A DNA stretch of 64,000 nucleotides from Thiopontia sp964551545 (GCA_964551545.1 CAZKCT010000005.1:1-64000); one strand, 5' to 3'. Shown: positions 32,013 through 42,900, numbered from the stretch's first letter. A program made the numbers and translations. Notes: generated by a model not told the origin, from the letters alone.

Positions 32013-33499
32013 CAGGGGAGGCGGAGTGCCAGGAAGATCGGCCCTTTCTCACGCAACACGTAGATCGGGATCCCACGTCCAGCAGGCAACCTTTCCAGCA
32101 GATCAACCAGATGGTCTACCCCTTCAACCACCACATAGTTGACGCGACTGATCACATCACCCGCCTTGAGACCAAAGCGAGCAGCCACACTTCCCTCTTC
32201 CACCTTCTCGACGAAGACCCCTCCAGCAGGAATTGAGCGACTCTGACGCACCTTTTTCGGGATCTCTCGCAGGCTCATTCCAAGGCGTGTGGTCGCAGCC
32301 TTTTCTGCCTCTTTTGGGCTGCTCTGTGGCACCACACTGGCCGCCTCATCTTCTGGCGGCAATTCACCAATCACCACCTGAACAACCTGCTCACGCCCCT
32401 CACGCATCACCTTGACAGGAACCGGGAGACCAATCGGGGTGCGACCAACGATCGGCGGCAGATGGGTGTTACTCTCCACAAAGTGACCATTAAACTCAAC
32501 AATGACATCCCCCACTTGGAGATCTGAACCTGAGGCAGGACTCTCTTCCAGGATCTGCGCAATCAACGCACCCACCGGACGATCCATTCCAAATGACTCT
32601 GCCAGATCACGGGTGACCGGCTGGATCATCACACCCAGCCAACCACGACTGACATGCCCTCCATTTTTTACCTGCTCTACCACATCCATCGCGACCTCAA
32701 TCGGGATTGCGAAGGAGAGCCCCATATAGCCCCCAGACTTGCTGAAGATGATGGAGTTGACCCCAACGACCTCACCTTCAAGATTAAACAGCGGCCCCCC
32801 TGAGTTTCCAGGGTTGATCGCCACATCGGTCTGGATAAAGGGGACATAATTGAATTTGTTGTCTCCCTCCGAGATATTGCGCGCCTTGGCACTGACAATG
32901 CCCGCTGTGGCAGACATTTCGAACCCAAATGGCGAGCCAATGGCCATCACCCACTCACCAATCTCCAGACTCTCACTATCCCCTGCTTTGACCGTAGGGA
33001 GTCCCTCGGCATCAATCTTGATCAACGCAACATCAGAACGGGCATCCGATCCCACCACAGTCGCTTTCAATTCACGACGATCATGCAGGCGAACCAGAAT
33101 CTCGTCCGCATCCTCTACCACATGGTGGTTGGTGAGAATATAGCCATCTTCGGTCAGGATGCTGCCCGAACCCTGCGCCTGAGATTCAAACTCACGGGGT
33201 TCTGGATGAGGGCCAGAACGAGGACCAAGGCCACGGTCCTCAAAGAATCGTTGAAAAAACTCCGGTAATTCATCAAACGGAAGATCATCAGGGGTTTGTC
33301 CAAAAGGATTCATTCCCGAGATGGTCCGCTTCTGCGTGACACTGATACTCACCACTGCAGGCATCTGCTCTTTGACCAGCTGTGTAAAGTTAGGCAGCCC
33401 CTCGACCGTGGATGCAACCGTTGCCATCGGCATCCAGAGCAGTGCTCCAATCACTCCAGCGGCCATTTGCTTTCGCACCTTCAAAAGCAGATTACTCAT
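32012..33499 (-). CDS. mucD: Periplasmic serine protease MucD/DegP
   Basis: HtrA protease-chaperone of 495 residues under envelope-stress control. A signal peptide (cut near VAS, residue 30) precedes the trypsin-like domain with H126, D156 and S233 (INPGNSGGP), followed by two PDZ domains. ATG 33499 has AAAGGA with good spacing; the frame is open to 33625 but those residues do not resemble a signal peptide. It is the last major gene of the rpoE operon. Confidence 0.94.
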   Translation of the reverse strand: MSNLLLKVRKQMAAGVIGALLWMPMATVASTVEGLPNFTQLVKEQMPAVVSISVTQKRTISGMNPFGQTPDDLPFDELPEFFQRFFEDRGLGPRSGPHPEPREFESQAQGSGSILTEDGYILTNHHVVEDADEILVRLHDRRELKATVVGSDARSDVALIKIDAEGLPTVKAGDSESLEIGEWVMAIGSPFGFEMSATAGIVSAKARNISEGDNKFNYVPFIQTDVAINPGNSGGPLFNLEGEVVGVNSIIFSKSGGYMGLSFAIPIEVAMDVVEQVKNGGHVSRGWLGVMIQPVTRDLAESFGMDRPVGALIAQILEESPASGSDLQVGDVIVEFNGHFVESNTHLPPIVGRTPIGLPVPVKVMREGREQVVQVVIGELPPEDEAASVVPQSSPKEAEKAATTRLGMSLREIPKKVRQSRSIPAGGVFVEKVEEGSVAARFGLKAGDVISRVNYVVVEGVDHLVDLLERLPAGRGIPIYVLREKGPIFLALRLP

Positions 33500-33539
33500 T
33501 ATCGAAATTCCTTTCATTTTATTAGATATATATTTGTAT

Positions 33540-34022
33540 TTATAAGTTATTTTCAGAAACACCAAAATCAACAAAACCCATTGAGTCCACTGAGACAATG
33601 GTCGGGACAAGGTCCTGACGCTCAAACCAGCCGCGCTGCCTCATTCCAAAAACCGCTAAACCTGCAGCAACCAGAGCACCACCAATCACCAGCCACTCGG
33701 GCGCACGCCCCCACTGCCGCATCAGCAGCCACTCCATCCCAAGCGCTGCAAACATCAACACCAACAACGGCAATAGATAGAGCAACGCAGCACCACGCAT
33801 CAACCCCCGTTCAGAGACTGTGAGGGTCACTCGGTCCCCAATCTTGGCGCCCAAGGCATTATCCGCTTCTACCCGAAAGGAGCGGTTTCCGACCACTTTA
33901 GAAAATGCTGAGGTACCACAGCTGGCGGAAGACTCACAACCACCACAGGAAGCGAGACGTTGGGCCTCTACCCAGGCTCGCCCCCCTTCAACAGCAACCA
34001 CAACAGCCTGTTCAGTCACCAC
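33540..34022 (-). CDS. rseC: SoxR-reducing system / sigma-E regulator RseC
   Basis: Inner-membrane protein of 160 residues. A cysteine-rich N-terminal domain (LASCGGCESSASCGTS) precedes two hydrophobic helices (ALLYLLPLLVLMFAALGM and LVIGGALVAAGLAVFGM). RseC/MucC modulates sigma-E activity and SoxR reduction. GTG 34022 follows GAGG by eight bases and lies just after the RseA stop; earlier in-frame codons would overlap that gene. Confidence 0.9.
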   Translation of the reverse strand: MVTEQAVVVAVEGGRAWVEAQRLASCGGCESSASCGTSAFSKVVGNRSFRVEADNALGAKIGDRVTLTVSERGLMRGAALLYLLPLLVLMFAALGMEWLLMRQWGRAPEWLVIGGALVAAGLAVFGMRQRGWFERQDLVPTIVSVDSMGFVDFGVSENNL

Positions 34023-34026
34023 TGAG

Positions 34027-34977
34027 TTATCCTCGCTCCGGCTCCATTGCCTGAGCCACACGGCGAACCACCTCAATCGAAGCATCCCCTAACACGGTAA
34101 TGCGATACCCCAACCTGGTAAAACTGTAGAGACTGGTCGGCTCCCCTTCCCGTTCCATCAAACGCTCTCCCTCTCTTGCACTCGACTTATCAATAAAGAT
34201 CGAGAAAAGCGCATCGCCATCACTCAATACCAGATGCGTCACAGCGCCACCAAAAGTTGGAATCTGATGCTCTAGCGTGTCGATCTGACGGTAGCCTTCC
34301 GGCATCCAGCCTGGCTTCCACCCTATAATTCTTCGAGTCACCGGCTTCACCGCCTCTCGACCCTGCTGTGATGGCGCAGTAGAGACCAATGCACCATCGG
34401 CTCGCCCCTGTTCGCGATGGCGGATCAAGTAGGAACCGACAGAGATATCCTGATCTTGCGGATTCACCCAGCGCTCCACCCACTCCCCATCCACCTCAAC
34501 CCACTCAGTCGTCACTGCAGGAGCCACAGCAGCCTGCTGTATTACGCCCTCACTACTCTGTAGCAGGCCATTCTGCTGAACCAGCAAAAACGAAAACAGC
34601 GCCAGCGATGCCGCAAGCGCCACAGGAACCCAAGGGCGTCGATTCGAACTCGTGATTGCCGCAGCGGATGGTTTGCTCTTCACTGCCTCTTCGTTCACCA
34701 GGTCTTCTCGCCCCCCGCCTCGTGGTGCCAGAATGGTCGGCTCTCGGTCCACCAACGCCATGACCCGAGATGAGAAATCCTCTGATGGAGTCTGCTGCTC
34801 TCCACGCTCAAATAGGACTTCACGCAATTGATGATGATCCGCCCACTGTTGGCGAAGCATCGGATCACGCTCCATCGCATCAAGCAGTGCACCTAGCTCA
34901 TCTGCAGCCAGCTCCCCATCCATCAACGCGGAGAGCTGTTCATCTGTTTTTTTGTCGTTCGACCGAATTTCACTCAT
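34027..34977 (-). CDS. rseA: Anti-sigma factor RseA fused to an RseB C-terminal domain
   Basis: Residues 1-75 are a typical RseA anti-sigma domain (LSALMDGELAADELGALLDA), with the membrane helix at 116-133 and the RseA periplasmic GSYLIRHREQG motif at 181-191. Instead of ending there (RseA is usually about 200 residues), the protein continues to 316 with a MucB/RseB C-terminal domain: GWKPGWMPEGY at 219-229, then THLVLSDGDALFSIFID. No separate rseB with the LolA-like N-terminal sensing domain exists in the operon. A covalent RseB-C could protect RseA from cleavage. It overlaps rpoE by four bases. Confidence 0.88.
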   Translation of the reverse strand: MSEIRSNDKKTDEQLSALMDGELAADELGALLDAMERDPMLRQQWADHHQLREVLFERGEQQTPSEDFSSRVMALVDREPTILAPRGGGREDLVNEEAVKSKPSAAAITSSNRRPWVPVALAASLALFSFLLVQQNGLLQSSEGVIQQAAVAPAVTTEWVEVDGEWVERWVNPQDQDISVGSYLIRHREQGRADGALVSTAPSQQGREAVKPVTRRIIGWKPGWMPEGYRQIDTLEHQIPTFGGAVTHLVLSDGDALFSIFIDKSSAREGERLMEREGEPTSLYSFTRLGYRITVLGDASIEVVRRVAQAMEPERG

Positions 34978-35624
34978 CGTTGCCGCTCCAACGATTGCAG
35001 TTGCTGGCTGATGGCATCACGGGCACGAAAGATCCGCGAACGGACCGTACCCACTGGACACCCCATCACCTCTGCAATCTCTTCATAACTCATCCCTTCC
35101 AGCTCTCTTAATGTAATGGCTGTTTTCAGATCAACCGAGAGACTCTCCATTGCTTGCACCACAGTCCTCTGTACCTCATCCCGTAACAGCTCATTTTCAG
35201 GCGTCGCCTGCTCTGTCAGACCCTCTTGTTGGAGAAAAAGTTCCGCATCTTCTGCATCCAGGTCCGTTGCCGGAGGTCTTCTTCCCTTTGCAGCAAGATG
35301 ATTTTTGGCCGTATTGACCGCAATGCGATAGAGCCAGGTATAAAAGGCGCTCTCTCCACGAAAGTTCGCCAATGCACGGTAGGCACGGATTAATGCCTCT
35401 TGCGCTACATCTTCCGCTTCTGCCCCTGTACCGACAAAGCGCCCTACCAACGCAATCACTTTGCGTTGATATTTCAGCACAAGCAAATCAAATGCTCGCT
35501 TATCCCCCTGCTGCACTCTCTCTACCAACAGCTGGTCGGCATCTCTCTGTTCCAAACAGCGCTCTCCATTGCTCGAAGCCAAATCCTGATCAGAAACTAC
35601 AGTAACACAGCATAACTGCCCCAT
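34974..35624 (-). CDS. rpoE: RNA polymerase sigma-E factor
   Basis: ECF sigma factor of up to 216 residues controlling envelope stress. Region 2 (DVAQEALIRAYRALANFRG, FYTWLYRIAVNTAKN) and region 4 (LRELEGMSYEEIAEVMGCPVGTVRSR) are clear. ATG 35624 has AGGGG upstream, but family N-termini align from residue 24, where TTG 35555 is preceded by GGAGAG, so the true protein may be 193 residues. It is divergent from nadB, as in many gammaproteobacteria. Confidence 0.93.
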   Translation of the reverse strand: MGQLCCVTVVSDQDLASSNGERCLEQRDADQLLVERVQQGDKRAFDLLVLKYQRKVIALVGRFVGTGAEAEDVAQEALIRAYRALANFRGESAFYTWLYRIAVNTAKNHLAAKGRRPPATDLDAEDAELFLQQEGLTEQATPENELLRDEVQRTVVQAMESLSVDLKTAITLRELEGMSYEEIAEVMGCPVGTVRSRIFRARDAISQQLQSLERQR

Positions 35625-35731
35625 CTCAACCCCTACAAAAATTCAACGCAATAAACTCCTTGTGGATGGAGTAGACCAGCACCATGTAGAATGGTTCCAT
35701 TTCAACAGAAGATCGACCCCCTCCTTTCAGC

Positions 35732-37348
35732 ATGGCGCTTTTCCAACATGACATTCTGATCATCGGCAGTGGTGCTGCAGGCCTCACCCTGGCACTACAG
35801 CTAGACCCAAAATACCGCGTCGCTGTCCTGTCAAAGGCCCATCTTGAAGAGGGCAGCACACTTTATGCCCAAGGCGGCATCGCAGCCGTTTTGGATCAGG
35901 ATGACTCGATTCGCTCACACGTCAACGACACCCTCAATACTGGAGCAGGACTCTGTGATGAGTCCGTGGTCCGCCATACAGTGGAGCGCGCAAGGCCCGC
36001 CATCGAGGCACTCATTGATGCTGGCGTCATCTTCTCACGCACAGACCCATCCAATCCTCGCTCTCCATATCACCTCACCCGTGAAGGAGGACATAGCAAC
36101 CGCCGGGTCATCCATGCCGCTGACACCACAGGAAAAGCCGTTGAGAACACCCTCTCCGCACAGGTACGTGCCCGAGACAATATTGAGATTTTCGAACACC
36201 ATATCGCCATTGACCTGATCACCGCCTCCAAACTCGAAGCGAACGCCAAGTCAGCAGATGATCGCGTAGTTGGCGCCTACATTCTTGATCGAAAGAATGA
36301 TCAGGTGCATGTATTTGAGGCCCCAAAAATTGTTCTCGCCACCGGTGGAGGCAGCAAGGCCTACCTCTATACCAGCAACCCCGACATCTCAACGGGTGAC
36401 GGCATTGCAATGGCATGGCGCGCCGGCTGTCGCATTGCCAACATGGAGTTCATCCAGTTCCACCCCACCTGTCTCTACCACTCCAAGGCAAAATCCTTTC
36501 TCGTTACTGAGGCTGTCCGCGGTGAGGGTGGGCATCTACTGCTCCCCAATGGAGAGCGCTTCATGGAACGCTTTGATGAACGTGGTGAATTGGCCCCCCG
36601 GGATATTGTTGCCCGCGCCATTGACCATGAGATGAAACGGCTGGGGTGTGATCATCTCTATCTCGACATCAGCTTCAAGGACCCCATTTTCCTCCAGCAA
36701 CACTTCCCGATGGTCAGCAAACGACTGCAAAAATTTGGCATCCAAATCGAACAGGAGGCAATTCCTGTAGTCCCCGCAGCGCACTATACCTGTGGTGGTG
36801 TCATGACCGACCTAGAGGGAAAAACCGATCTCAACGGACTCTATGCCATCGGAGAGGTGGCCCACACCGGACTGCATGGCGCCAACCGCATGGCCAGTAA
36901 CTCTCTGTTGGAGTGTCTGGTATTTGCCCGCGCAGCCGCTGATGCCATCAACCATACTCCTGTCGATGAGATGAAGCCTTCCTCTATCCCCTCTTGGGAT
37001 GAGAGCCGAGTGACCGATTCCGATGAAGAGGTGGTGGTCTCCCATAACTGGGACGAGCTGCGTCGATTCATGTGGGACTATGTCGGTATTGTTCGCACCA
37101 CCAAACGGCTCGAGCGTGCGCTACACCGAGTGGAGTTGCTGCAACGAGAGATCGCCGAATACTACAGCCATTTCCGAATCTCCAATAACCTGCTGGAACT
37201 ACGAAATCTTGCCCAAGTGGCAGAGTTGATTATTCACTCGGCAATGCTCAGAGAGGAGAGTCGTGGGCTACACTACACCCTCGACTATCCAGATTTACGC
37301 CCAACTGCCGATAATACAATCCTACAACCACCCACCTATCACCGATGA
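35732..37348 (+). CDS. nadB: L-aspartate oxidase
   Basis: FAD enzyme of 538 residues producing iminoaspartate for de novo NAD synthesis. The FAD motif IIGSGAAGLTLALQL is at the N-terminus, with EGGHSNRRV and HYTCGGVMTD typical of NadB and the succinate dehydrogenase flavoprotein superfamily. It overlaps the PilZ gene by four bases. Confidence 0.96.
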   Translation: MALFQHDILIIGSGAAGLTLALQLDPKYRVAVLSKAHLEEGSTLYAQGGIAAVLDQDDSIRSHVNDTLNTGAGLCDESVVRHTVERARPAIEALIDAGVIFSRTDPSNPRSPYHLTREGGHSNRRVIHAADTTGKAVENTLSAQVRARDNIEIFEHHIAIDLITASKLEANAKSADDRVVGAYILDRKNDQVHVFEAPKIVLATGGGSKAYLYTSNPDISTGDGIAMAWRAGCRIANMEFIQFHPTCLYHSKAKSFLVTEAVRGEGGHLLLPNGERFMERFDERGELAPRDIVARAIDHEMKRLGCDHLYLDISFKDPIFLQQHFPMVSKRLQKFGIQIEQEAIPVVPAAHYTCGGVMTDLEGKTDLNGLYAIGEVAHTGLHGANRMASNSLLECLVFARAAADAINHTPVDEMKPSSIPSWDESRVTDSDEEVVVSHNWDELRRFMWDYVGIVRTTKRLERALHRVELLQREIAEYYSHFRISNNLLELRNLAQVAELIIHSAMLREESRGLHYTLDYPDLRPTADNTILQPPTYHR

Positions 37349-37905
37349 GCGAGAACAACCGAAAACATTTCCGGGTCGATGAAGAGGCCTATGTGGTCAT
37401 TCGCCATGTGCCAAAGAACAATATTCGGCAGATTGCGGAGGAGATCAACCAGAGCATCAAGATCAACAACCTCGCAAGCATCAATAAGAATATCCTCGAC
37501 GGGCTGGCCATTACACAGGGAAAAGATCGTCAGTTTGCGCGCCTTCTCTCAGCCATGAACGAAAAGATGGATTACATCCTGAAGAAGGTTGAAGGGGACT
37601 CCATGGAGGAGACCATGCTACAACCGATCAATATCAGTTCAGGCGGCTGTCGCTTTCATACCACTGAGATCTATGATGGTCGCGAGGTGATCGATATCCG
37701 TATCCGCTTTAGCAATCTGGTAGAGATTCGCGCAATGGCCATCGTGATCTTTAGCCGCCCCGCTTCCCAGACTGAGTTTGGCCCTTACGAGATGGCTTGC
37801 GAGTTCAAGGCGATCTCCTCCTCTCACCAAGAAGCCATCGACAAGCGGGTGATGCTACGCCAGAAGAGAATGTTGCGAGAGCGCCAAGAGGCGCAAAACA
37901 GCTGA
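37345..37905 (+). CDS. PilZ-domain protein with helical insertion
   Basis: Protein of 186 residues. R6-x-x-x-R10 (RKHFR) and N96-x-S-x-x-G101 (NISSGG) are the two c-di-GMP binding motifs of PilZ. They are separated by about 85 mostly helical residues rather than the usual 20 to 30. This resembles PilZ variants with an inserted helical pair that oligomerise. The C-terminal tail is basic. Its ATG overlaps the nadB stop, so it is co-transcribed. The target is unknown. Confidence 0.82.
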   Translation: MSENNRKHFRVDEEAYVVIRHVPKNNIRQIAEEINQSIKINNLASINKNILDGLAITQGKDRQFARLLSAMNEKMDYILKKVEGDSMEETMLQPINISSGGCRFHTTEIYDGREVIDIRIRFSNLVEIRAMAIVIFSRPASQTEFGPYEMACEFKAISSSHQEAIDKRVMLRQKRMLRERQEAQNS

Positions 37906-37930
37906 CCACGACGTGGCCAGCCTACTCAAA

Positions 37931-38755
37931 CTATTTGTGCACCACTTTGGTAACGGAGTAGATCCCACCCTTGAGAAAGTGATAGTTACTGTAACCATTT
38001 TTCTCTAAGGAATACTGCAACCACTTCACCTGTTTCCCGGTGGCATCAAAAATCAGCAGCTGTTTGCCGCGATATTTACGCTCATTAAGCTTGCGCTTCA
38101 GCAGGTCCATATTCAGTTTGAGATCATTACGCTTACTCAGGTTTGGCATGTCTGGGAGCTCATTCTTGGTCCCATCACTATTTCTACGCTGTGCGGCATC
38201 ACGCACATCAATCACCACAGCGCCTGACTCCGCTGCCTTCTGCTTAAACTGTTCGAAGTCGAGCAAATGATCATTAAAGACCGATTTTGGAATCAACTGT
38301 TCAGGGTCTACTGGGCTCTCTCCCAGCAACGTAGAGCGAGCGGGATTTGCCTTGGTCCACTCAAAAATCCCGGCATCAAAAGCGTAGGCATTACGATACC
38401 CTGCCCGGGTCGCTGCAGCGGCCGCACGATAACTTTTTGAGCAGGTATAACCGTTGCAGTAGAAAGCGACCTTGGCCTCTTTATCCGGCACTCGCTTCGC
38501 TAACAGACTCTGAAAGCTCTTGCTGGAGATCGGAATGCGGACCGCCTTGCTGATATGAATGGTGTCAAACTCAAAACGGGAGCGAGCGTCCACAATCACA
38601 AACTCATCATATCCGGCATTAAGCGCCTCAACACTGACCGTCTTTACATCAGAAAACTTCTCGCGCAGCGGGAACTCTCCTTCCGATGCTGACACCATTC
38701 CTGAAAACAGCATCGCCACCAATACCAACCATTGAAGTCTATCTATCCCTTTCAT
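37931..38755 (-). CDS. Exported protein with two rhodanese-like domains
   Basis: Protein of 274 residues with a signal peptide (cut near VSA). The first rhodanese domain (about 40-135) has the active-site loop CNGYTC with C100. The second (about 165-270) keeps the fold (VVIDVRDAAQ) but shows LLIFDATGKQ where the catalytic cysteine loop should be, so it is inactive. Such proteins move sulfane sulfur, which would fit a sulfur oxidiser, but the partner is unknown. It converges with the PilZ gene. Confidence 0.85.
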   Translation of the reverse strand: MKGIDRLQWLVLVAMLFSGMVSASEGEFPLREKFSDVKTVSVEALNAGYDEFVIVDARSRFEFDTIHISKAVRIPISSKSFQSLLAKRVPDKEAKVAFYCNGYTCSKSYRAAAAATRAGYRNAYAFDAGIFEWTKANPARSTLLGESPVDPEQLIPKSVFNDHLLDFEQFKQKAAESGAVVIDVRDAAQRRNSDGTKNELPDMPNLSKRNDLKLNMDLLKRKLNERKYRGKQLLIFDATGKQVKWLQYSLEKNGYSNYHFLKGGIYSVTKVVHK

Positions 38756-38899
38756 GACACATCTCCCTTCTAAAAGCGGTTGAACTGTTCTGATACTAGC
38801 AATGCACCATCAAAAAGCAAACACCGCAGACTATTGTATTTATCAGAGTGATGCACTATGTTTTTGCCCATCAACTTTCAGACATGGAGTGGTTTGGTG

Positions 38900-39937
38900 A
38901 TGAATCAAGAGTGGCAATCGTTTCTAAAAAACGCCGGAGCGGAGTTCTCCCACAATATCCTCAAAAATTTTGGGAACCCACAACAGGAGCGCCAAATCAT
39001 CAGCAATGGAGATGTCATGAGTGACCTCTCTCACTGGGCTGCTCTTGAGGTGAGTGGCGAGGAGAGTGAGAGCTTCCTGCAAAATCAACTCACCAATGAT
39101 CTGCAGGAGCTGCAGATTGGCAACAGCCAACTCAGCGGATGGTGTACCCCAAAAGGCCGTCTACTGGTGCTCTTCCGGGTCATCAAACTGGATAACAGCC
39201 AGTTCCTCCTACTGCTCCCCTCAGCGCTTTCGGAGAGCATACAGAAACGGCTACAGATGTTTGTGATGCGTTCCAAGGTCACCATTACAGACCGCAGTGA
39301 CTCCACCATTCGGATCGGCCTCTCCGGCCCCAATGCCGTACACCAACTGGAACCACTTACCAGCACCATTCCCGCGGACGTGGATCAAGGCGTCATACAG
39401 GACCACCTACAGATCATCCGCCTGCACACTGCATCTCACCCTCGGTTTCTACTACTGACCCAGGTCGATCAGGCCAAAGAGATCTGGAGCCATCTCGACG
39501 TGCAGTCCACACCGATCAGCCAACATCCCTGGGAGTTACTTAATATTCGTGCCGGCCTCCCTGCCATCGAGCTCCGCACACAGGAATCTTTTGTCCCTCA
39601 AATGATCAACCTGGAGAACCTCAATGGCCTCAGTTTTACCAAAGGGTGTTATCCAGGACAGGAGGTGGTTGCCCGCATGCAGTATCTAGGCAAAGCCAAG
39701 CGCTCCCTCTATCGCATTATGCTTCATGATGGCGCACCTGCTGCGGGTGATGCCCTCCAATCCCCCTCATCCAGTTCGCCACAAGGTGCTGGCGAGATTG
39801 TCTCCATTGAACAGAATGGAGAGGATCACTGGGAGGGGCTGGCAGTCATTGAGGATGTCGTCTCCGAAACAGGAGATATTACCCTTGAGTCAGCCTCCAA
39901 TATCGAGGTACTAGTTACCCCTATCGATTCCCTCTGA
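38900..39937 (+). CDS. ygfZ: Folate-dependent iron-sulfur protein YgfZ
   Basis: Tetrahydrofolate-binding protein of 345 residues related to GcvT, needed for maturation of some iron-sulfur enzymes. The family signature KGCYPGQE is at 248-255. ATG 38900, with GGAG upstream, is preferred over 38858, which adds residues unlike the family. Its last 27 bases overlap the 3' end of the convergent acyltransferase/ligase gene. Confidence 0.93.
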   Translation: MNQEWQSFLKNAGAEFSHNILKNFGNPQQERQIISNGDVMSDLSHWAALEVSGEESESFLQNQLTNDLQELQIGNSQLSGWCTPKGRLLVLFRVIKLDNSQFLLLLPSALSESIQKRLQMFVMRSKVTITDRSDSTIRIGLSGPNAVHQLEPLTSTIPADVDQGVIQDHLQIIRLHTASHPRFLLLTQVDQAKEIWSHLDVQSTPISQHPWELLNIRAGLPAIELRTQESFVPQMINLENLNGLSFTKGCYPGQEVVARMQYLGKAKRSLYRIMLHDGAPAAGDALQSPSSSSPQGAGEIVSIEQNGEDHWEGLAVIEDVVSETGDITLESASNIEVLVTPIDSL

Positions 39938-42900
39938 TGACAGATATCGGCGACGCATCGATGGGTAGTCTCGCTTGCCACTGGGCAGCAGCAGAATCGA
40001 ATCGACCTGAGCCATGCGAGCAGGGATCAGGAGTGATGGGGTGACCCCTTTGCGTAGCAGCGGCATCAACGCTTTCTCCTCTAGCTCTCCGGTATAGAGC
40101 ATAATAATCTGCTCCCCCTTTCTCTCAGACGCAATCGCCATCGCTGCAACCTCTAGCGCCACACCCGCCTCGGAAAAGCACTGCTGCACCACCTCCTCAA
40201 CCATCGACAGGCTCACCATCTCTCCGCCAATCTTGGCAAAGCGAGAGTAACGATCAACAATCGTGAGAAAGCCATCTTCATCCACCCACCCCTTATCACC
40301 ACTGCGATACCACTGCTCTCCCTCTAACATCACAAAGGGCTGCTTCTCATTCTTCATCGAAAGGTAGCCCTTCATCACCTGCACCCCGCGCACCAGAACC
40401 ATCCCTGCCTCACCGGACGGTAGTAACCCCAAAGTCTCTGGATCCACAATACGAATGGCAGTTCCCGGCAGTGGCTGCCCAACACTCTCCTGCTTATTCC
40501 CTTGCTGGAGCAATCGTCCACTGTTTGAGTCTCTGTGGTCCGGGAGGTTAAAAGTGACGGCCGGTGCCGCCTCTGTCATGCCGTATCCCTCAAGGATTTC
40601 TAATCCAAAACGGTCACTGAACGCCGCTCGCACCTCTGGCCTGAGCCGTTCAGCTCCCGCAAACACTAGACGCAGCGTGGTCAATTGATCAGGGTGAACG
40701 TGACTATTGCGGCTCAATAACTGCAAGAAGGTTGGCGTTCCACAATAGATCGTGGCCCGGTGCTGCTCAATCGCCCGTGCCACCGAGGCTGCATCCGTTG
40801 GATCTGCCACAGTCACCAGCGGAATTCCCTCCAGTAGCGGCATCATCGTGGTCACTGTAAAACCGAAAGAGTGGAACATCGGCAACGATCCCAACAACCG
40901 ATCTTGCTTACTCCCGTGCAGACGGAACTCCAGAAGATCCGCAATCTGCTGCAAGTTACCAAGAATATTTCGATGACTGAGCGCCACCCCTTTCGGCTGT
41001 CCTTCACTGCCACTCGAAAAAATGATTGCAGCAACCTGATCAACTGGCACCTGGTCAACTCCCCAACGAGAGAGCACACTGGCAGGGAGTAGCAAGGCCT
41101 GCAACAAGGTCAACAAGCGCTCCGCTCCAGAGATCTCTTTACGAATTTTCTCCAACTCAATCCACTCTACACCCGAAAGGTGATCCGGGATCGTTACACC
41201 TCTCTCTTCCAGCCGTTCAAGGAACTGTGATGAGGTATAGATGGTGGTAATTTCCGCCTGCTCAATGGCCGACTGCAACGCTCGCTCACCCGATGAGTAG
41301 TTGAGATTGACAACGGTGCGCCCCGCCATCAATACCGCAAGATTGGTGATCGCTGCAGCCGCAGTCGTTGGCAACAGCAATCCGACATTCTGGCTCGCTG
41401 ACTGACGACGAATCCGGCGCGCAAAGAGCAGCGTTGCCGTCAACATCTTCAGGCCGCTCAGTGACTCTCGACGGGCTGTATCACTCAACATTACCTTCCA
41501 GCCTGAGCGCTTTGCCGCACGTACCCAACGTTGCTGAATCGACAAAAACCGATCCGCCATGGACATCCACTCCTGCACCGACAGCTCGGTTACATGACGT
41601 TGAATCTCTGCTGCCGAGACTGTATCGGAGAGCGGCGATCCAAAACGAAGTTGTACAGCACGGCGCTGCAGCCCTGTAGAACGGATGGCGCGAATCCCTT
41701 TTCCTGCACGAGAGAATCGACTCCCCCATAATCCATGAATATAGAATGGAATGGCCACTGCCCCGGTACCCGAGAGTGCACGCTCGAAGCCTCTCCGAAA
41801 ACGTCGCATCTGCCCTGTATGACTGATCGCCCCTTCCGGGAATAGGCAGACCAGCTCACCTTGCAGCAACAACTGACGCACCTGATCCAGTGCCTGGCGG
41901 CTCATGCGACTGGAAATCGGGATCACTCCAAAGAGGTCAAGCGCCTGCCTCAGAATCGGTTTCTGGTAGATCTCTCGCTCAATCACAAAGCGGATAGGAC
42001 GGGGAGAGACAATCTGCAGGATCCCCCAATCGAGCCAGCTAATATGGTTGCCTAACAATAACGCCCCGCCCTCCGCAGGCAGATATTTTAGATCCGTCGT
42101 CGTAATATGGTAACGGCGTCGGAACAGCAGCCGAACCAACAGGCGCACCAGAGATTGCGGCATGCGGAACAGAGCAACCAGCGTTGCAACGCCACCGAGC
42201 CACGCAATCACGATAAAAAGATCCACTGCCTCGACAGCCCCGCTCATCGCTACCGCCATCGTACCGCCGAGGAAGAGCAGCATCACCACATTCTGCACCC
42301 AGTTATTGGCTGCCAGGATCTGTCCCAGTTGCGCAGACGGCGCATGGAACTGAACCAGTGCATTGAGTGGAACCACCAACATTCCACCAAACAGCCCCAT
42401 CAATAGAAACAGCGACGCCAACACTGGGATCGATGCGGACAACGGCACCATTGCCAGCATCAGTACCACACCAGCCGCCCCTAATGGCACTAATCCGGTC
42501 TCAATCCATCCTTTGGAGAGCCTGGAGGCAACCAGTGCGCCCACCATAATTCCAAATCCTGCCGCAGCAAGCACCGCCTGAATCACCAGCGTATTGGCCA
42601 CCTGCAACACCTCTTTTGCATAAGCAGGGAAAGCAGCAATGGATACCTGAGAAATCCCCCAGAAAATCGCCAGCCCGATAATGGAGTAGCCAATCATCGG
42701 CTGTTGTTGAACTACCCCCCAGGAGGAGCGCGATTGAACTGCTGAGGCACGCTTCTCACACGACTCTTTCAATCCTCGTGCGAGCACCCACTCCAGTAGC
42801 GAGAAGATGACCAACAGCCACCCAAGAGGCGCAATTGCCTGCAGATATTCTGATGACTGACTGATCTGCAAGCCGGAGATTTGCCACTCAAACAACACGG

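Noticed and set aside
35626..35859. 77-codon minus-strand frame between rpoE and nadB
   Set aside because: Mostly overlaps the start of nadB in antisense and has no recognisable features.
37901..37920. Short hairpin between the PilZ and rhodanese genes
   Set aside because: One mismatch, a 3-nt loop and no T run on either strand; too weak to call a terminator.
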